From contig DASYAN010000311.1 of NCBI GenBank assembly GCA_036501345.1, positions 1 through 5,665 on the forward strand: a stretch of DNA of 5,665 bases. The letters are read 5' to 3'. Below the pieces are notes generated by a model. That model was not told the DNA's origin, did not search any database, and worked only from the letters and a program-made list of their open reading frames with translations. The translations under genes were made by a program, and so were the position numbers. Position 1 is the stretch's first letter. Each line of letters begins with the position of its first letter. Below, one piece after another: positions 5,018 to 5,665 of this stretch. Origin of the DNA: DASYAN01 sp036501345. Its GTDB lineage: Bacteria; Chloroflexota; Ktedonobacteria; Ktedonobacterales; Ktedonobacteraceae.

Positions 5018-5500
5018 ATGCAAGCAATTCGTCCCCGTCCACCTCTGCGTACTATGAGCAGGGCATTTCAAAATATCTGTGCAGGCGAAGGGCCGTGGAT
5101 TGCGTTGGGAAACTTCCTGAATTACTGGTTTGCCGACGCCAAGGATCACCGCTATGATCTTGTAAGTGAGCCGCTACCAGAGGGACCAGCTGATGACTAT
5201 TGCCAGCGTTGGGCTGCATATTGTGCTGCCTCCGTCGAGCATCTGTGTGCAAAATATAATGAGCCTTGTCCTGAATGGGTCCACGATCCAAAGTATGTGT
5301 TATCAGATCCCTGGTACTATGACTCTGAAGAGCGACTCCGTGAATGGCTGATTGCTTCATCACCAGTCGAGTTCACAAAGAGGAACATCTATAGCGGCGA
5401 TCGCATGTTCAATAATAAGTGGGAGCTAGCAGAGAAATACAAGAACTGGCCGAAGCCGGATTGGTCAAAGCCTGCTCGACCAAGGAAGATGAAAACATAG
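5018..5500 (+). CDS. Partner protein of the nucleotidyltransferase, 160 residues, function unknown
   Basis: The product is soluble, with no membrane span, and unusually rich in Trp, Tyr and Pro. Recognisable blocks are FLNYWF (33-38), RWAAYCAASVEHLC (64-77), PEWVHDPKYVLSDPWYY (85-101), LREWLIASSPVEF (107-119) and RNIYSGDRMF (122-131). From memory, this succession (PxWV.DP.Y.L..PW, LR..L...P..F..RNI..GDR) recurs in proteins encoded beside orphan nucleotidyltransferases and at the C-terminus of some HTH regulators. That suggests a toxin-antitoxin-like partner, but no HTH is present here and the biochemical role is unknown. The start has GAGGG about 6 nt upstream. It follows the nucleotidyltransferase by 57 nt on the same strand, with a possible promoter of its own in the gap. 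The tail is basic and proline-rich (KPARPRKMK), which would suit nucleic-acid contact. Confidence 0.82.
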   Translation: MQAIRPRPPLRTMSRAFQNICAGEGPWIALGNFLNYWFADAKDHRYDLVSEPLPEGPADDYCQRWAAYCAASVEHLCAKYNEPCPEWVHDPKYVLSDPWYYDSEERLREWLIASSPVEFTKRNIYSGDRMFNNKWELAEKYKNWPKPDWSKPARPRKMKT

Positions 5501-5539
5501 GCAAGCTTAAGTCTCCTACTGCGAAATCTCCTATGAAAA

Positions 5540-5662
5540 TCCCTCCCCCCAGTTGTAGGTCCTTGCAGCGTTGTTGGAAAAGATGAAGCTCACAGGTATC
5601 CTCTAACTCTGCTCTTACAAATAGATAGAAGAAAAGTGAGCATGCTCACCCAGGGGGAGGGA
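5540..5662. repeat. 10-bp inverted repeat flanking 103 nt at the window end
   Basis: TCCCTCCCCC (5540-5549) is the exact reverse complement of GGGGGAGGGA (5653-5662). No gene lies between them. The arms could be the ends of a small MITE-like element, the paired stem of a structured RNA, or chance given their simple composition. The right arm lies 3 nt from the window edge, so flanking duplications cannot be judged. Confidence 0.35.
5636..5649. repeat. Perfect 14-bp palindrome
   Basis: GTGAGCATGCTCAC reads the same on both strands. It lies just inside the right arm of the 10-bp inverted repeat. A dimeric regulator site or a recombinase-related site are both possible; no U-run follows, so it is not a terminator. 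Confidence 0.5.
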
Positions 5663-5665
5663 CTC

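Noticed and set aside
5052..5363. 103-residue minus-strand frame under the partner gene, and similar frames inside fic and across 4841-5149
   Set aside because: These are shadows of the coding strands; the sense proteins have coherent motifs and ribosome binding sites, the antisense ones do not.
5496..5535. CATAGG/CCTATG pair as terminator of the partner gene
   Set aside because: The stem has only six pairs with a 28-nt loop and no U-run.

Overview
This is a bacterial accessory-type window of small, mostly monocistronic genes with long AT-rich spacers. Several features fit a soil bacterium of the Ktedonobacteria (Chloroflexota): a stand-alone PilG/CheY-like receiver, zinc-ribbon proteins of unknown role, a zinc-ribbon/membrane/beta-sandwich protein, and an orphan nucleotidyltransferase with a tryptophan-rich partner. 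That assignment is an inference from gene style, not shown by any marker gene, and I hold it at about even odds. I see no rRNA, tRNA, CRISPR array or transposase gene.

Layout. Positions 15-407 (+) encode a single-domain response regulator with all signature residues. Positions 1454-627 (-) encode a 275-residue protein I do not recognise. It is followed on the same strand, after 47 nt, by a 39-residue single-span membrane peptide (579-460) that is easy to miss because of its size. Positions 1810-2019 (+) encode a 69-residue CxxC/CxxC zinc-binding protein. A hairpin overlaps its stop codon, and a textbook terminator with a C(UUCG)G loop lies at 2153-2179. Positions 2376-3239 (+) encode a cytoplasmic zinc ribbon, one membrane span and an exported lectin-like beta-sandwich. 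The ATG at 2376 is preferred over an upstream in-frame GTG because it alone has a ribosome binding site.

The most interesting part is 3253-5500. A Fic-domain protein (4206-3253, -) carries an intact catalytic loop, an intact N-terminal inhibitory motif, an excisionase-like winged helix and an AT-hook-like RGRP tail. Its promoter (TTGCTT, 17 nt, TATAAT) lies inside a perfect 15-bp inverted repeat whose arms are 26 nt apart. One arm fills the -35/-10 spacer and the other covers the ribosome binding site. This looks like an autoregulated self-inhibited AMPylase. Divergent from it are a GG/DxD nucleotidyltransferase of the AbiEii/MNT-like superfamily (4406-4960) and a partner protein (5018-5500). 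Each is preceded by an identical TGCTATACT extended -10 element. Together these three genes look like a stress, toxin-antitoxin or phage-defence type locus, although no defence activity can be read from the sequence.

The last 165 nt hold no gene but contain a 10-bp inverted repeat flanking 103 nt and a perfect 14-bp palindrome, possibly part of a small mobile or regulatory element cut by the window edge.
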